The notes below the pieces were generated by a model. The model saw only the letters and a program-made list of their open reading frames with translations, searched no databases and had not been told where the DNA came from. This document shows positions 25,684 to 35,704 of a stretch of DNA of 64,000 bases, in pieces (within the stretch, counting starts at the first letter, position 1; every line of letters starts with the position of its first letter). Both the position numbers and the translations under genes were made by a program. Source of the DNA: Homalodisca vitripennis (Eukaryota; Arthropoda; Insecta; Hemiptera; Cicadellidae); the NCBI RefSeq assembly GCF_021130785.1, contig NW_025776788.1, forward strand, positions 1 to 64,000, given 5' to 3'.

Positions 25684-26855
25684 AGAGAAATTCTCTCGAA
25701 GTTTCCAGAAGAGGGTACGATAGGTTTAAAAGTTTAACAATGATATGACTAATTTTTTTATTAAATCTGACATCTCACCTGTATTATTCATTGAAATCGA
25801 TGATCAAAACCCTAGCCATATTCGAGGAATTTATCTCTACAAGAAAGAAAAATGCCTTAGGGAAATCATGTCATAGCTAATAATGCATTGGTATTAAATA
25901 GAATCTATTTAAAATGTTGTATAATGTGAACATGAACGCTTGTAAACTATTCAAAAATGAAGCCTTTATGCAATATGAAATCTTTAAAATATTCCAGGAA
26001 AGAACCCTTAATAACAGCTCGGCTTTTGATGCTCGATATCTTAGTAGTTCTAAGAAAGAAATATTCATCTCATCCCACTATCTCCCCATTTTCCCTGCTA
26101 AAGTTCCTTACAATGAAAAGAAAAGTAAATATTCATTTTATAACTACTGTTAAACTCAATCATACAAGAAATATTATTTTATAAACGTCTAAAAGTAAAT
26201 ATATTTTTTTAAATAATCTTGATAAATTTGTTTATTATTACGTGATACGTTTTCAAAATGAGACCATATACTAAAGCCATAACAAACTTTTCATATAAAA
26301 TTTTACTTTTCATTATTATTGCTGCTAAAACGAACTGTTATTGTTGCTGCTGAAATTCACTACTAACAATTTTTAAAAAGTTTTTAAAAAGCTTAGGACT
26401 TGGAAATAAAATATTCTGTCAATTTATGATATAATTTTACGTTAGTTTCAATGTGTGGTTAGTTTCTACTCGTGTTTTTAAGTTTAAATTTTATTAGAAA
26501 TTAATTTTAACGTTTTTAATATTATTGTTTTAGAATGTATTAAACATGATAGGGGCACCCAAGTTAAGGTTAAGGTTGTTTTTTTTAAATCTTGTATGAT
26601 TAATAATAATACTTTTTAAAGAGATTTATTGAATGGTATTAGTTACAATGGCAAGTTAAAGTTTAGTGATTAAGTATTTGAAATACCAATCTGTTTAAGT
26701 TTCGCTCAGTAAAACTTTGATTCTAATAATAAATATTTAATTAAAGGTTTTCCTAAGCTTTTAATTTTTTCAAATATTTAATAAAGTTTAATAGTATATT
26801 TTATATAAACGAGCTAAATAATACAACCAAGAAAAGTAACAATAGAATTGTATAT
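25684..26855. other. AT-rich spacer
   Basis: No supportable gene. Overlapping short frames at 25,877-26,184 on both strands have no domain. From about 26,740 the sequence begins to resemble 38,340-38,520 and 61,180-61,330, the far-left edge of the duplicated receptor segment. Confidence 0.5.
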
Positions 26856-26954
26856 TAATTACCGGGTTTAAGAATGCATCGATCAAATACAATATAATTT
26901 ATAACTATATAGAATTAGAAACTGTTTGAAGATGAATCTGAGATTCTTATCATG

Positions 26955-27125
26955 TCTCTATTTAGAGAAAGAGGGTCTCTATACACAAAGTGCGGTCCAT
27001 TAAAGACCGGCTAATGGACTGTTGAGACTTGAGCTGTTCAGTGCTGCCATCTATAAACGGCAAAAGCAGGTTGACACGAGGGTTTATAGCAGCATAATAA
27101 TACCCGTAGCCTCCAAAGTTTATTA
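26955..27125 (+). repeat. Conserved upstream module, copy A
   Basis: A block of about 160 bp that recurs at 40,317-40,455 and 61,488-61,645. The core is GAGAAAGAGGGTCTCTATAC, then TGCGGTCCnnTAAA, GGCTAATGGACTGTTGAGAC, AGCTGTTCAGTGCTGCCATC and a TTTATAGCAGCATAA box. It lies about 2.4 kb (A) and 3.5 kb (B) before a receptor start codon. It may be an old promoter or exon carried with the cassette, or a transposon fragment. Confidence 0.88.
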
Positions 27126-27199
27126 AAAAAATAGTTAACTCTATTAATATAAATTTGGTATACATATGTTGCATATGTACTGCACACATATACCATTCG

Positions 27200-28270
27200 G
27201 ACGATATAGCTTTCCAGATTTAGATTACACTTTAAGACGATAAATAATGAAAGATATGTTCCAGGAGTAAATAGTTGCAGATTTGATTTAAATGAGCTTC
27301 TTATTAGAACATTGTGGTATGCCTAATGTATTAAAACAATATTCTTTATTATGTACCATTGACGAATTAATAACTAAAATATATTATGCTCATTTTTAAT
27401 ATATGTTACATTCTTGGTTTAACTACTCAATCTAGATATGAAACGTCAACCAAGTGAACGTACTTTAACCCGGCAGCAGGTGCCTTGTCCATGTCGCAGC
27501 AATAAAGTCCGCCAGAACCACAAACCGTTTAGTCAACGACACCAGAGGACTTTTATATCCATACGGTAATTCCATGCTTTTGAATTTTTAATAGACTTCC
27601 ACTGCATGGGTCTCACATGATACAGAATTTTAGGTTTCTGTAGGAAATAATTATTGCTATAAATATTTTGTTCAGCAACGGATTTAAATAGGTATCGGTA
27701 TTTAACATCGGTTGATGAATTAAATTTCTTACAAGTAGTATAAATAATTAGATATAATTTTCAAAGTATTTGTGAACATTAAAATAATTGTCTTTTAGTT
27801 AGGCTTTTCACCCTAACTGTAAGGTAGCTTTATGTAACTTATAAAAATAACCGCTTATATAATCATTGGAGATTCGTTATATAGATTATTTGTATGTGTG
27901 AAATATTTATTTGTAAACGTTACAAGGTATAATTAGGTACTGAATAAATCCGATACTTAAAGATACATTAATTGTTAAAAGTGTTTAAAAGGAATTGTCC
28001 TTAGATATTTGAATACGATTTTCTTCTATATATTTTTATAGTGATGTGTAAAATACGTTTATTGTATTCATGGTATATTTTAAACTTTTACTGTAATTAT
28101 TTTCGCCACAAATACTATAAATAGTTGGATAAATTAGTAGCCTGCTTCTCTAAAAGAGCCTTAATATATTACAAGAAAGGAATAAGTTATACCACGTCAT
28201 GTGTAATGTATATTTAATGTTAAAATGTAAAAAAATTGTTCTCATTTTGTTTACAAATTAATTTAATCTC
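27200..28270. other. Duplicated non-coding segment
   Basis: Collinear with 40,530-42,200 in copy B. A GC-richer island at about 27,440-27,560 (CAAGTGAACGTACTTTA, CCACAAACCGTTTAGTC, CAGAGGACTTnTATATCCAT) is well conserved between the copies. No reading frame holds across both copies. Confidence 0.7.
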
Positions 28271-28284
28271 CAATGGTTCGTAGC

Positions 28285-28440
28285 CAAGCTTTACGAACTC
28301 TTGGCTGCCCACGGTGGCAGGCTCCGATGGTCTACGTCGACAAGTTACCTGAGGATGGTGCAGACCAGGCGGCTCTTGAAAACTGTTACTGGCCGGGAGG
28401 TTTTCATATCTTCTTCAGTCCTAGAATAATTCTTCTTTGA
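28285..28440 (+). pseudogene. Coding-like relic, copy A
   Basis: In one frame this reads WQAPMVYVDKLPEDGADQAA and ends IILL-stop at 28,440. Copy B at 42,268 reads WQTPMVYVEKVPGNDAEQGA in the matching frame. Several differences fall at third positions or give similar residues, so the stretch was once protein-coding. I do not recognise the family. In copy B it lies upstream of a probable LINE ORF2 C-terminus, so a retrotransposon origin is possible. Confidence 0.45.
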
Positions 28441-28469
28441 CTACTACTTTGATTCAATCTCTCTCTTCG

Positions 28470-28612
28470 TGACTACAACTGCAATGTAGAGTCAAAGTGC
28501 TGACGCCGCGTGTGTAAGTCGACGTCAACGTGAAGGGAAGTATTTTTAAAATTTCATTAAGTTCACAGGCAATATTCCTAAAACCACTGGAACCACCAGA
28601 CCCCCCCCCCCA
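28470..28612 (+). repeat. Repeated module (three copies) plus C12 tract
   Basis: Matches 34,070-34,215 and 49,927-50,085: GTGACTACA, GCTGACGCCG, GAGTCGAnnTCAACGTnAnG, then GGAACnACCAGnCCC. Here it lies upstream of receptor A, whereas the other two copies lie downstream of receptors A and B. This suggests unequal exchange or an extra ancestral cassette. It ends in a run of about 12 C at 28,599-28,611. Confidence 0.75.
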
Positions 28613-29170
28613 CAAACTTTCACTTTAGTGAATTACCATTTCAAGTTCAAGATAAGTTACTGCGGGAGGTAAACTCTCTTAAAGATTGTTGGTGGTACAA
28701 AAATTAAGGGAGACTGTGCCGTACCCACATTAACTGAAAGGGGCTGAGACACACCTAGCCAAGTGGCCTTCAAAGATAAAGGTGACATAACATAGATAGA
28801 GATATAGAAATCATTCATAGAATATTGAAAGAAGGTGGCCCTTCCCTTATAAACCTTATACTCATCCTGAATACTCCCTCTACAGAAGGAAGACCAAGAT
28901 CCTTTAGGGTCAAAGGCAATGAGAGTTCCTCAATCTTTGTTTGCAGATTCTTGTTTGTATTAATAAAATACGAAGTTTTTAAAGATGGTAAGAAGCAATT
29001 AAATTAAATCTTTTATTTCACGGTTAGAGCAGGCTTTCTTTAAATAGCTGCAGATTACTCGATTTGGCATTAGTGCGTTCTTGCAATACATTAAAAACCA
29101 ACCTCCAATTAAAATAATTCTTTATTCTTGTTCTACCATAATACAGCAATAATTAGTTTCCATTATTAAA
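28613..29170. other. Copy-A-specific spacer before receptor A
   Basis: Not visibly homologous to the equivalent position in copy B (42,350-43,640). No supportable gene. Confidence 0.55.
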
Positions 29171-29397
29171 GTTAGCCCTTTAATACATAATGCAGTCATA
29201 TTGCGTATATGGCTTTCTTTCCAATACTTGGCTCAACTGTATATTTATTTAGTAAAACAGTCAATACATAATAACATTATGGTGTTTTGCGGATAAGCAG
29301 ACATCTCCTCGGTAATAAGAAATGCAGGTCACGTATTCGTGACTACCTGTTGTTAGATACCTGGTAGACATATTACTGGCAATGAAACATTCGTGAG

Positions 29398-30648
29398 ATG
29401 TATCGCTACAATATGTTTAAGATGAAGTCTAGCAGGTTATCTCATATGAAACTGGGAGAAAAGTTATACGCCTTGGCTGGAATACCTATAGTTAAGAATG
29501 AATATGGTGAAGTATCTGGAATTGAAATAATTTGTTATGTAATTTCTTTGGTAGGCCTGACATATATGAACGCATTTAATATCTATATAGTATTCTCTTT
29601 TTCTCCTGCCAGCAACGAAATATCACAGCAATATGTGAGTTTACAGTCGATTATTAATGAATGGCTCGTAATATTATTATTCATCCTCGTTATTGCAAGG
29701 CACAGATTCCTAAAACAAATCTTTGCAATGGTGGATAAGATTGAAATCCAAATTAACTCTTTTGGTCACCAGAGGACTGTGGATGGTTTTTTGAACACTG
29801 GCATTGCTTTGGTACATTTCATCAACTTGATATTTAACTTTCACGATGCAATTACCTACTACGCCACACTAGTTTCTAACTCGGCGAACACAAATTGGCC
29901 GCTTCTCATTGTCCCATTCGTCTTAACGTCGGTTCAATACACAATATCTGTATGTGTCGTAAAGTACAACTGGAACCTTATCTTCGTGGAGACACTAAAA
30001 ATATCCAGAAAATTTAGAAAGAACATTTTTACCAGAACATTGCTGGACGATCTGACCACAGTGTTACCAGTTGTTGAAGTTGATACAGGTTCCAGTCCTT
30101 GTGCGTGTTATTGTGCACACAGGTCATCATCTTCCCACCGTTGCAGCCCCTGGTACCGCAGGCTACATCACTGCCGGAAGATGTGCAAGATGTACATTGA
30201 GGCCAAGAAACTCAGTGTCGCAGTCAACAAGGTGTACTTTCCAGTTGCTATGATTTTAATGATTGCATTTGTAATAACTTTCCCCGCCGTGTTGTTTGAT
30301 ATGTTCAACGAAAGGTTTGAATATTTGAAAGACTACTCCTTTTTCTCACTTCCGGTAGCGAAGATATTTTGGATCGTTCCAATATTTACGCCTATATTTA
30401 GCAATGTTTTTACGAAATACAGTGGTGAAGGATTGTTGAGAGAAGCATCACGGGAAGTCTTCGCAACTGAAGATGCGTCAAGAAGGAGGATTATTGCAAG
30501 ACTCGTGAATAGCGTTAGTGATACATATGCTGATAATCTTTGGTGTCTCTGTGATATTGACTGTTCAATTATATCAGTTCTTCTCGACGTTGGATTGCTA
30601 TTAGGTACGACATTTGTGTCACCAATGGTCGTTAAAGACACGGCTTAG
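29398..30648 (+). CDS. Gustatory-receptor-like seven-transmembrane protein, copy A
   Basis: An intronless frame of 416 codons, the usual length of insect gustatory receptors. Seven hydrophobic segments lie at about residues 42-67, 88-101, 131-152, 167-188, 280-300, 316-337 and 380-407. The long loop between segments 4 and 5, cytoplasmic in this family, holds a cysteine cluster (C235, C237, C239, C249, C259, C263) and basic residues, which is unusual. The last segment, LWCLCDIDCSIISVLL then GLLLGTTFVSP, lines up with the family's C-terminal signature (Asp, then TYhhhhhQF), but the final QF-type ending is missing. Such proteins are ligand-gated cation channels in sensory neurons; the ligand cannot be inferred. 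The start at 29,398 is matched exactly in copy B. An AATAAA lies at about 30,794. The family call rests on topology and the C-terminal pattern; an odorant-receptor relative is less likely. Protein identity with copy B is about 82% with no gaps. Confidence 0.8.
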   Translation: MYRYNMFKMKSSRLSHMKLGEKLYALAGIPIVKNEYGEVSGIEIICYVISLVGLTYMNAFNIYIVFSFSPASNEISQQYVSLQSIINEWLVILLFILVIARHRFLKQIFAMVDKIEIQINSFGHQRTVDGFLNTGIALVHFINLIFNFHDAITYYATLVSNSANTNWPLLIVPFVLTSVQYTISVCVVKYNWNLIFVETLKISRKFRKNIFTRTLLDDLTTVLPVVEVDTGSSPCACYCAHRSSSSHRCSPWYRRLHHCRKMCKMYIEAKKLSVAVNKVYFPVAMILMIAFVITFPAVLFDMFNERFEYLKDYSFFSLPVAKIFWIVPIFTPIFSNVFTKYSGEGLLREASREVFATEDASRRRIIARLVNSVSDTYADNLWCLCDIDCSIISVLLDVGLLLGTTFVSPMVVKDTA

Positions 30649-30649
30649 T

Positions 30650-31464
30650 AAAACATTCGGTGTACCACTCAATGACATTCATTAAAAAAAATGTATAGTT
30701 ACATTGGCGCAATTTATTTTAATCTATTATCTTAAAAACTCTATTTAGCTCATAGACTTAGTAAAATAGATTTTTAATAGTAAAATAACCATAAATAAAC
30801 TCAGATCGTTAAAAATTACAAAATTCTATAATGAAATACATCTTAAGTTAGAAAAAACTGTGTTTAATCCAATCATGTAGTAATATGCTACCATCAAATG
30901 ATATTGTATTTTTTGTCATATACTCGTAATTTATACGGGAAGCGAGTTACGAATTTTTCCAAATACACTGCATTTGTAAGTAGTGTAAAGTATGTAATAA
31001 AAGTTAACGTCTTAAAAAACCATTTCCTAGAACATTAAACATTATATTATATATGATCAAACTTTCTTCTATAATAGTAACAAGCAATTATTTATTGTAT
31101 TATCCTCAGTGCCATCGAATCGTTCAGTGTTTAATAATAATAAACAAAGTGGAGAGAAAAAATGCCTAATAAAGTAGTGCCTACCATGTTCGACATAGTT
31201 AGTAAGGACAAATCGTAGACCACAAAATTTCAAAATAGTTTTTGCTTTTCTCTTCAACTAGATCCTTCGGGTTCTATAACACTTAATTAGAAAAAAATTG
31301 ATTCATGAAACAAACAGAACTGAAATCAACAACTCGTAGCATAACCAAAAGCATTTTACAAAGAAACATAATTAAACAAGTTTCCAATCAGCTCTATGTA
31401 GAATAAACGTATACGTTAACGTAAAACTATAACTATTTTCAGGAAGGAAAAAAGTATATGTAAC
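30650..31464. other. Duplicated 3' flank of receptor A
   Basis: Collinear with 45,116-45,900 (for example ACTGTGTTTA, TTTTTTGTCATA, AACGTATACGTTAACnTA). No open frame is conserved, so this is probably 3' UTR and spacer. Confidence 0.7.
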
Positions 31465-32105
31465 ATAAAAAGGCGGCTAGCGGTTAAAATACTTCATCCT
31501 CGAACTAGGCTTAGAGGACATCTTTTTATTCGTAAAGATGAGAAGGTAACAGGAATTCGGACATTTGCCATCGTTATAGGTTAAGGGGGTTCGGTATGCC
31601 CTATCCTTCCCATGTTAATTTTATGTACCTTTTTCTCAGAAACCTTTAAAGCTATCATCATCAAACTTTAGGACACTACTATTTAGACCTTTTTTAACAT
31701 TTAGAGCGGAAGACATTATAAAAATCTATTTTAAATTTTTATTAAAAAAATTATAATTATAAATTATTTTACAAAAAATTAATAAATTTTTTATTTACAA
31801 CAAATTAGATAAAAACTTTTTTTTTAACTTCTGTTCCGCTCTAAATGTTAACAAAGGTCTAAATAGTAGTGTCCTAAAGTTTGATGATGATAGCTGTAAA
31901 GGTTTCTGAGAAAAAGGTACATACAATTGGCCAAATTAACATGGGAAGGATAGGGCATACCGAACCCCCTTAAAAAGTGTGTAACGCAACGTTTCGAGGA
32001 TTGGGATGTATCCTCTTTTTCAGTTGGGGGAGGTATTAATACATATAAAAATTAAGAATAGAAATGGAATGATGAGTACTATTCACTGCATAAGTTTGTG
32101 ACATA
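31465..32105 (+). mobile_element. Remnant of the TACAGG/GTGTTC TIR family, copy A, with nested MITE
   Basis: Starts at AAAGGCGGCTAGCGG, an internal landmark of the TIR family seen complete at 61,672-62,994, and ends in GATGAGTACTATTCACTGCA-TAAGTTTGTGACA, its near-terminal landmark. The left half present in copy B (46,148-46,670) is missing here. It also contains a CAACGTTTCGAGGA...TCCTCTTTTTCAG hairpin shared with copy B, and it is split by the MITE at 31,584-31,970. Confidence 0.65.
31584..31970. mobile_element. 387-bp foldback MITE with TA target duplication
   Basis: Begins AGGGGGTTCGGTATGCCC and ends with the exact reverse complement. The two halves are inverted copies across nearly the whole length (for example TAGACCTTTTTTAACATTTA against TAAATGTTAACAAAGGTCTA), so single-stranded DNA would fold into one long hairpin. 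Flanking TA is at 31,582-31,583 and 31,971-31,972. The copy-B counterpart near 46,785-46,800 lacks it and keeps a single TA, so the insertion postdates the duplication. There is no coding capacity. The TA target and size fit a non-autonomous Tc1/mariner-type element; the mobilising family is unknown. Confidence 0.96.
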
Positions 32106-32109
32106 ATTA

Positions 32110-33235
32110 TTCAAACCCGTAATAAATAGTTATACATATTTATAATAAAGTGTTATATGACTAAATTTACACTTATTCATCCTGTGTCATGTGGAATCAC
32201 TGTTTTTGCTCTACTGTCCTTAATATTTTAATATGGAACTAACATAGTTCTTTAACCATAAAATCCAAACTAGGTAGTTTTATTGCATTGCATAGTTTGA
32301 GGTAATAAAACAAATACAGCGATGGAAGCAACATAGCGTAAACAAGTTTATACTTATTTGTAGCGGTATAGCATATGCTTGTAGTAATAACTAGTGTAAA
32401 CTAGAACAACGACTACATGTGCCGCAAAGGATAAATACTGGGATTTATGTAACCTAATTTACAATTATCTGATTCAGCACTTCCGGTTTTATGCTTGAGA
32501 GCTTCATTGGTTTACTTTGTACTTCCGTTGTCAGTACTATGTTAGAAATAAGACTTACGTTACATTACTAATTATATAGCATGTATTGACTAAATTAAAT
32601 ATAATTTATAGATGGAAGAATAATTTATAATAATGATGTAATCCTTAATATAAATGTAAGTACATACACTACGTAGGTTAATTCTAAGGATTAACCTAAT
32701 AGCATTTCCATCTGCGTAATTAGGTCTGATAGTTAATACAAACTAAAAGAAATTTTGATTTCATGTCACTAATACAATTCTTAACAATCAGAATTCAAAT
32801 GTAAAAATAAAATCTACTGTATCAGCATACTATATCGTTTCCTTATAAAATTGAAACAAGTACATTAATTTACAAAACAAAAATTATATAAAACCAATTA
32901 ATATACATTATATTATCGATAGATTCACATAATTATACACTGAAACTACTACACATGCAGTCTTTTGTTAATAAACTCAAATGCATGCCTAGAAAATAAC
33001 ACTATTTACATTGGACTACGTTATTTTCATTTTGGAATCAAACTCATTCTTATTCGCGTACTTTGAGGTTTACATGAAGGAGTATTTAAAGACAGTAATA
33101 CAAAATGCCCTTATAGGACAAAACCATATGAATGGTGATGAATAGTCCATGCAAACTTTTATAAAGCATTTGCTTTAAAAATTAAAGTGTAGCGAATCAT
33201 AAAATTTCAAAAAGCTGTTTATCATTATTCTATTA
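32110..33235. other. Duplicated non-coding segment
   Basis: Highly similar to 46,925-48,050, including TGTGCCGCAAAGGATAAATA, CACTTCCGGTTTTATGCTT and GGATTAACCTAATAGCATTT. No conserved open frame. It is among the best preserved non-coding parts of the duplication. Confidence 0.8.
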
Positions 33236-33239
33236 ACCG

Positions 33240-33510
33240 TTTTATACTGATTTATTATTTGTTACTAACTTTATACTATAAAATCCATCCATAAACAGAG
33301 TTTTTGTATAAATTTCATGTTTAAGAAATGAAAACTTAGTGTTTGATCATTTTTGGAAGGAAAGTAAACATTACTCGCTTCAAGGAGCAGGAATTCAGAG
33401 AATGCCGTGTAATATTTCTCCAAAACTGAAGCAACATCAATATCATCTTACAAGCTGTCGATCTGTACCGAAGGTATTGAATAATGTAACTTCATTCATA
33501 TCTTACTACT
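33240..33510 (+). repeat. Repeated module, first of three copies
   Basis: Matches 37,560-37,835 and 48,050-48,305: AGCAGGAATTCnGnGAAnGC, TAATATTnCTnnAnACTGAA, CAATATCATC and TGTAACTTCATTCATAT. The copy at 37.6 kb lies between the two large duplicates, so it is evidence for an additional, mostly lost cassette. Confidence 0.8.
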
Positions 33511-33526
33511 AAATATATAAATGAAA

Positions 33527-33628
33527 TTATATTTTTCGACCTAGATTTATAGGACATTTTTACTAGAAATGATGAGTACTATCAACCACATAAGTTTGTG
33601 ACTTCCTATTGTGAACATCCTGTATATA
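33527..33628 (+). mobile_element. Right-end fragment of the TACAGG/GTGTTC TIR family, copy A
   Basis: Contains GACCTAGATTTATAGGACA, GATGAGTACTATCAACCACA, TAAGTTTGTGAC and ends GTGAACATCCTGTATA. This is the 3' terminus of the family seen at 62,890-62,994. The remainder has been deleted in copy A; in copy B the element starts further left. Confidence 0.8.
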
Positions 33629-33629
33629 T

Positions 33630-34385
33630 TCGCAGTTACTCGTTACCCTGTTACTCGTTTTTAGTTAGTATTATTTTCCCCGTTATTCTTGGAACTTATT
33701 TTATGGCGGAATAATAACCTAATTGGCACGCGTAGTATTCTGACTGTTGAAATTTGTAACTGTTCGACATTTGACCGGTTACCACCTCCATAAGTAAAGG
33801 TTATATTTTCGTATTATATAGTAATATTATAATAACTTACCTTTGACGATATTTTATTTTCAAGATTAATACAGATAAAGAAGTGATGTCCTTCTGACGG
33901 TACTACGTTGTCGCGTTTAAAAGTTGTCTCATTAAATGGATAATACCGTCGCGATTTTGTTTTAGTCGAGACCAAGTTCTTTACATCGACGAGATCAAGT
34001 TATTGGCACACTTCTTGAGTTATAGAATGATTCTTCTTTTAGGACTATTATATCGATCCTTTATTTTTTGTGACTACAGCTTCATTGCGAGCCAAGTTGC
34101 TGACGCCGTGGTGTGTGAGTCGATATCAACGTGAGGGGAAGTCATTTTAAAGTTGCATTAAAGATTAAGTTGACAGAAAAAAATCCTAAGAACATGGAAC
34201 CACCAGGCCCACTCCCCAGATATTAGTTTACTTAATTATTGTTCTATTTCGGAAGAAACGCGGCAAAGTCTTTTTATTTATTTACAATATAAAATTAGTG
34301 CTTATAAGGTTTATTTGCCACGGTTAAACTTCGACATGGACAAAGTAAATAAGGTAGGAAATCTCTGAAGTAGTAGTAATAGATA
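33630..34385. other. Duplicated non-coding segment including module at 34,070-34,215
   Basis: Collinear with 49,592-50,262, for example TACTACGTTGTCG, GATAATACCGTCGCGATTTT and GAGACCAAGTTCTTTA. The second copy of the module first seen at 28,470 is here. No supportable gene. Confidence 0.75.
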
Positions 34386-35625
34386 TAGTGCAGTCATTGA
34401 AGCATTATTGCTCCGGATTTTTTTACTGTGAACCAAATTGCATACAATTTTTGAACTAGATTCATCTTACCCTTACCTTCAAAAGTGAAAATTATTTGAG
34501 CTCCGCAACCACCCTGGGGGTGGTTGCCACCCCTTCTCGGGGGTGAATTGTTTCTTTTTCAAATGAACCTCGAATATCGATAGAAGGCCTCATTTTAAGA
34601 AAAAATTCATGTATAACGTTTTTAGAAAAATCCAATAATTTTCAAGCTATTCGCATTTGAAAATTCGCAACTTTTTCACGTTCTTCATCGGTTTTTTGCA
34701 AATATCTCCAAAAGTATATATGTTTTATCGAAAGTTTTATTAAGAAAAAAATTGTAGCAGGTAACAAAATAAACAATTAGGTGTTTTATAAAGTATTCTA
34801 AGTGCAATATTAAGCCAGATATTAAAGATCAAAGCCGTTTTTTTTGTTTTGACTGAAATTTTATCGATGTGGTCAATGCCATCTAGCGGCGAGCAGATGC
34901 ATTTTAGGCATTCTAATAAAAAAGGGGTTTGTAGTGCTTGAAATAAGCTGTGAAATGAGCATTATTAAAAGTCTTTTGCACGTAACATAAGTGAGCTGTA
35001 TTGCAAATAAGAAGAGAATCTAATGTTTTTTCTTTTAAATCAATTGGGTTCATAAGTGCCATTTCCACCAAAATTTAAATTAACCGTATTCCACCTAGAA
35101 CTAAATTTATTATGAAGTGTTTGATACATTGTATCAGTTTGGCTGCTTCAGGACACACATTTTTCAAAAAAGTCACGATTAAAAAAATTTCAAATAAGAA
35201 AACCACCTTTTTTCATAATATCTCAAAATGACGACAGATACGTATAACAGTGTAAGTATAAAAAATTTGGGTTTTTTTTTGCCAAAAAAATTGGTTTTTT
35301 TCTGTCAAACAAAAATTGACGGAGATATGATTGTTTAATTAAAGAGCGCGTGGCAGCGTAATCACAGCCTCTTTTAAGCCCTTTAACCCTTAACCGTTTG
35401 AGAAAAAGGTTTTTTACTATACATTGCAATGAAGTACTATGTTGTAGCTCTCTTAATTACCTTTACAATGGTTTTTTTTATAAATTGTGATAGCATGTAA
35501 ATTGAAGGAGTTGTGGTCCAAAGACTTATCATATTTTTGTCTACTTAGTGACTGAAAATTTCGGAGAGTGAATATTTGGAGCAATGTGAAAGTACACAGT
35601 ATAATAGAGACCCAAAACTATTGCA

Positions 35626-35704
<79 letters not shown>

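Noticed and set aside
30071..30253. 60-codon frame overlapping receptor A in +2, also present in receptor B (44,537-44,725)
   Set aside because: Its presence in both copies follows from the duplication; codon-level conservation favours the receptor frame.
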